DNA of 6,183 bases. Source: Deltaproteobacteria bacterium UBA4427 (lineage in GTDB: Bacteria; Myxococcota_A; UBA9160; UBA4427). The position numbers and the translations under genes are program-made. Within the stretch, counting starts at the first letter, position 1. Each line of letters opens with the position of its first letter. Below the pieces are notes generated by a model, which was given only the letters and a program-made list of their open reading frames with translations, had not been told where the DNA came from and made no database searches. Where the stretch lies: positions 1 to 6,183 of the forward strand of contig DGPZ01000055.1 of the NCBI GenBank assembly GCA_002390675.1, read 5' to 3'. Shown here piece after piece: positions 5,852 to 6,183 of this stretch.

Positions 5852-6183
5852 GTGAGTCGATTCACCCCGCGCTCGTTATTCTCTCCTTTTGTGTTGGGTC
5901 TGTGCGCCGCTGCATTGTTGGCGGGTTGCTCTGAGCCCGAAGCGGTTTGGAGCGAGGAGAATGCGAACTCCGCTTCAAAGGCGCTCGACTTCCGAACGCA
6001 GAAAGTGTTCGAGGCAGACCTAACGACAATCTCTCGGAGGAGTCAGCCAAACTCCGCCCGGAACGCCTATTTCGGCGACCTTCACGTTCACACAACCTAT
6101 TCCTTCGATGCGTACGCGTTCGGGACGGTTGCGACGCCCGCGGATGCCTATCGCTATGCGAAGGGCGAAGCAATTCGGCATCC
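5852..6183 (+). CDS. DUF3604-domain lipoprotein, 5' part only (runs off the window)
   Basis: The first 110 codons are present and the frame is open at the window edge. The GTG start has AGAGG (5839-5843) eight bases upstream. No ATG occurs between it and the in-frame TGA at 5741-5743. The N-terminus is a lipoprotein signal: basic residues, a hydrophobic stretch around 9-23, and the lipobox LAGC with Cys26 as the lipidated residue. Ser27 follows, which in Gram-negative bacteria favours outer-membrane sorting. The mature part then has a linker and YFGDLHVHTTYSFDAYAFG, the N-terminal hallmark of DUF3604 proteins, whose HxH motif resembles the metal-binding start of PHP-type phosphoesterases. The sequence continues with TPADAYRYAKGEAIRHP, also typical of the family. 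The biochemical role of the family is unknown to me. It is transcribed away from the MDR gene and need not belong to the oxidative cluster. Confidence 0.88.
   Translation, partial: MSRFTPRSLFSPFVLGLCAAALLAGCSEPEAVWSEENANSASKALDFRTQKVFEADLTTISRRSQPNSARNAYFGDLHVHTTYSFDAYAFGTVATPADAYRYAKGEAIRH

Overview
The window is a moderately G+C-rich bacterial segment (about 55-60% by eye) with dense gene packing. It carries five complete genes for oxidative or reductive enzymes and the start of a sixth gene for a lipoprotein. The lipoprotein signal peptide with a serine after the lipobox cysteine, together with a DUF3604 domain, suggests a Gram-negative organism, probably a marine- or soil-type proteobacterium or a relative such as Myxococcota. 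No phylogenetic marker is present, so this placement is tentative. There are no tRNA or rRNA genes, CRISPR arrays, insertion sequences or transposase fragments.

Layout from left to right: (1) a class I-type bacterial cytochrome P450 on the minus strand, 5-1204; (2) a 96-bp divergent intergenic region; (3) a plus-strand pair, a short-chain dehydrogenase (1301-2131) and a luciferase-like (LLM-class) oxidoreductase (2172-3062), 40 bp apart and probably one operon; (4) a convergent junction containing a nested hairpin (3070-3124); (5) a second P450 on the minus strand (3161-4384), preceded in its direction of transcription by an MDR-family 'zinc-binding' dehydrogenase without zinc ligands (4519-5655); (6) a second divergent intergenic region (5656-5851); (7) the first 110 codons of a DUF3604 lipoprotein (5852 to the window edge).

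The second P450 shares many motifs with CYP142, the mycobacterial cholesterol side-chain C26/C27 hydroxylase, as recalled from memory. A reasonable working model is a catabolic locus for a hydrophobic substrate such as a steroid, terpenoid or branched alkyl chain. In that model the P450s hydroxylate, the SDR and MDR enzymes act on the resulting alcohol, ketone or enone, and the LLM enzyme contributes a flavin- or F420-dependent redox step. The substrate is inference. No ferredoxin, ferredoxin reductase, CoA ligase, beta-oxidation gene or transcription factor lies in the window, so P450 redox partners and regulators must be encoded elsewhere. I see a plausible but only partly characterised metabolic neighbourhood and no clear new class of system.
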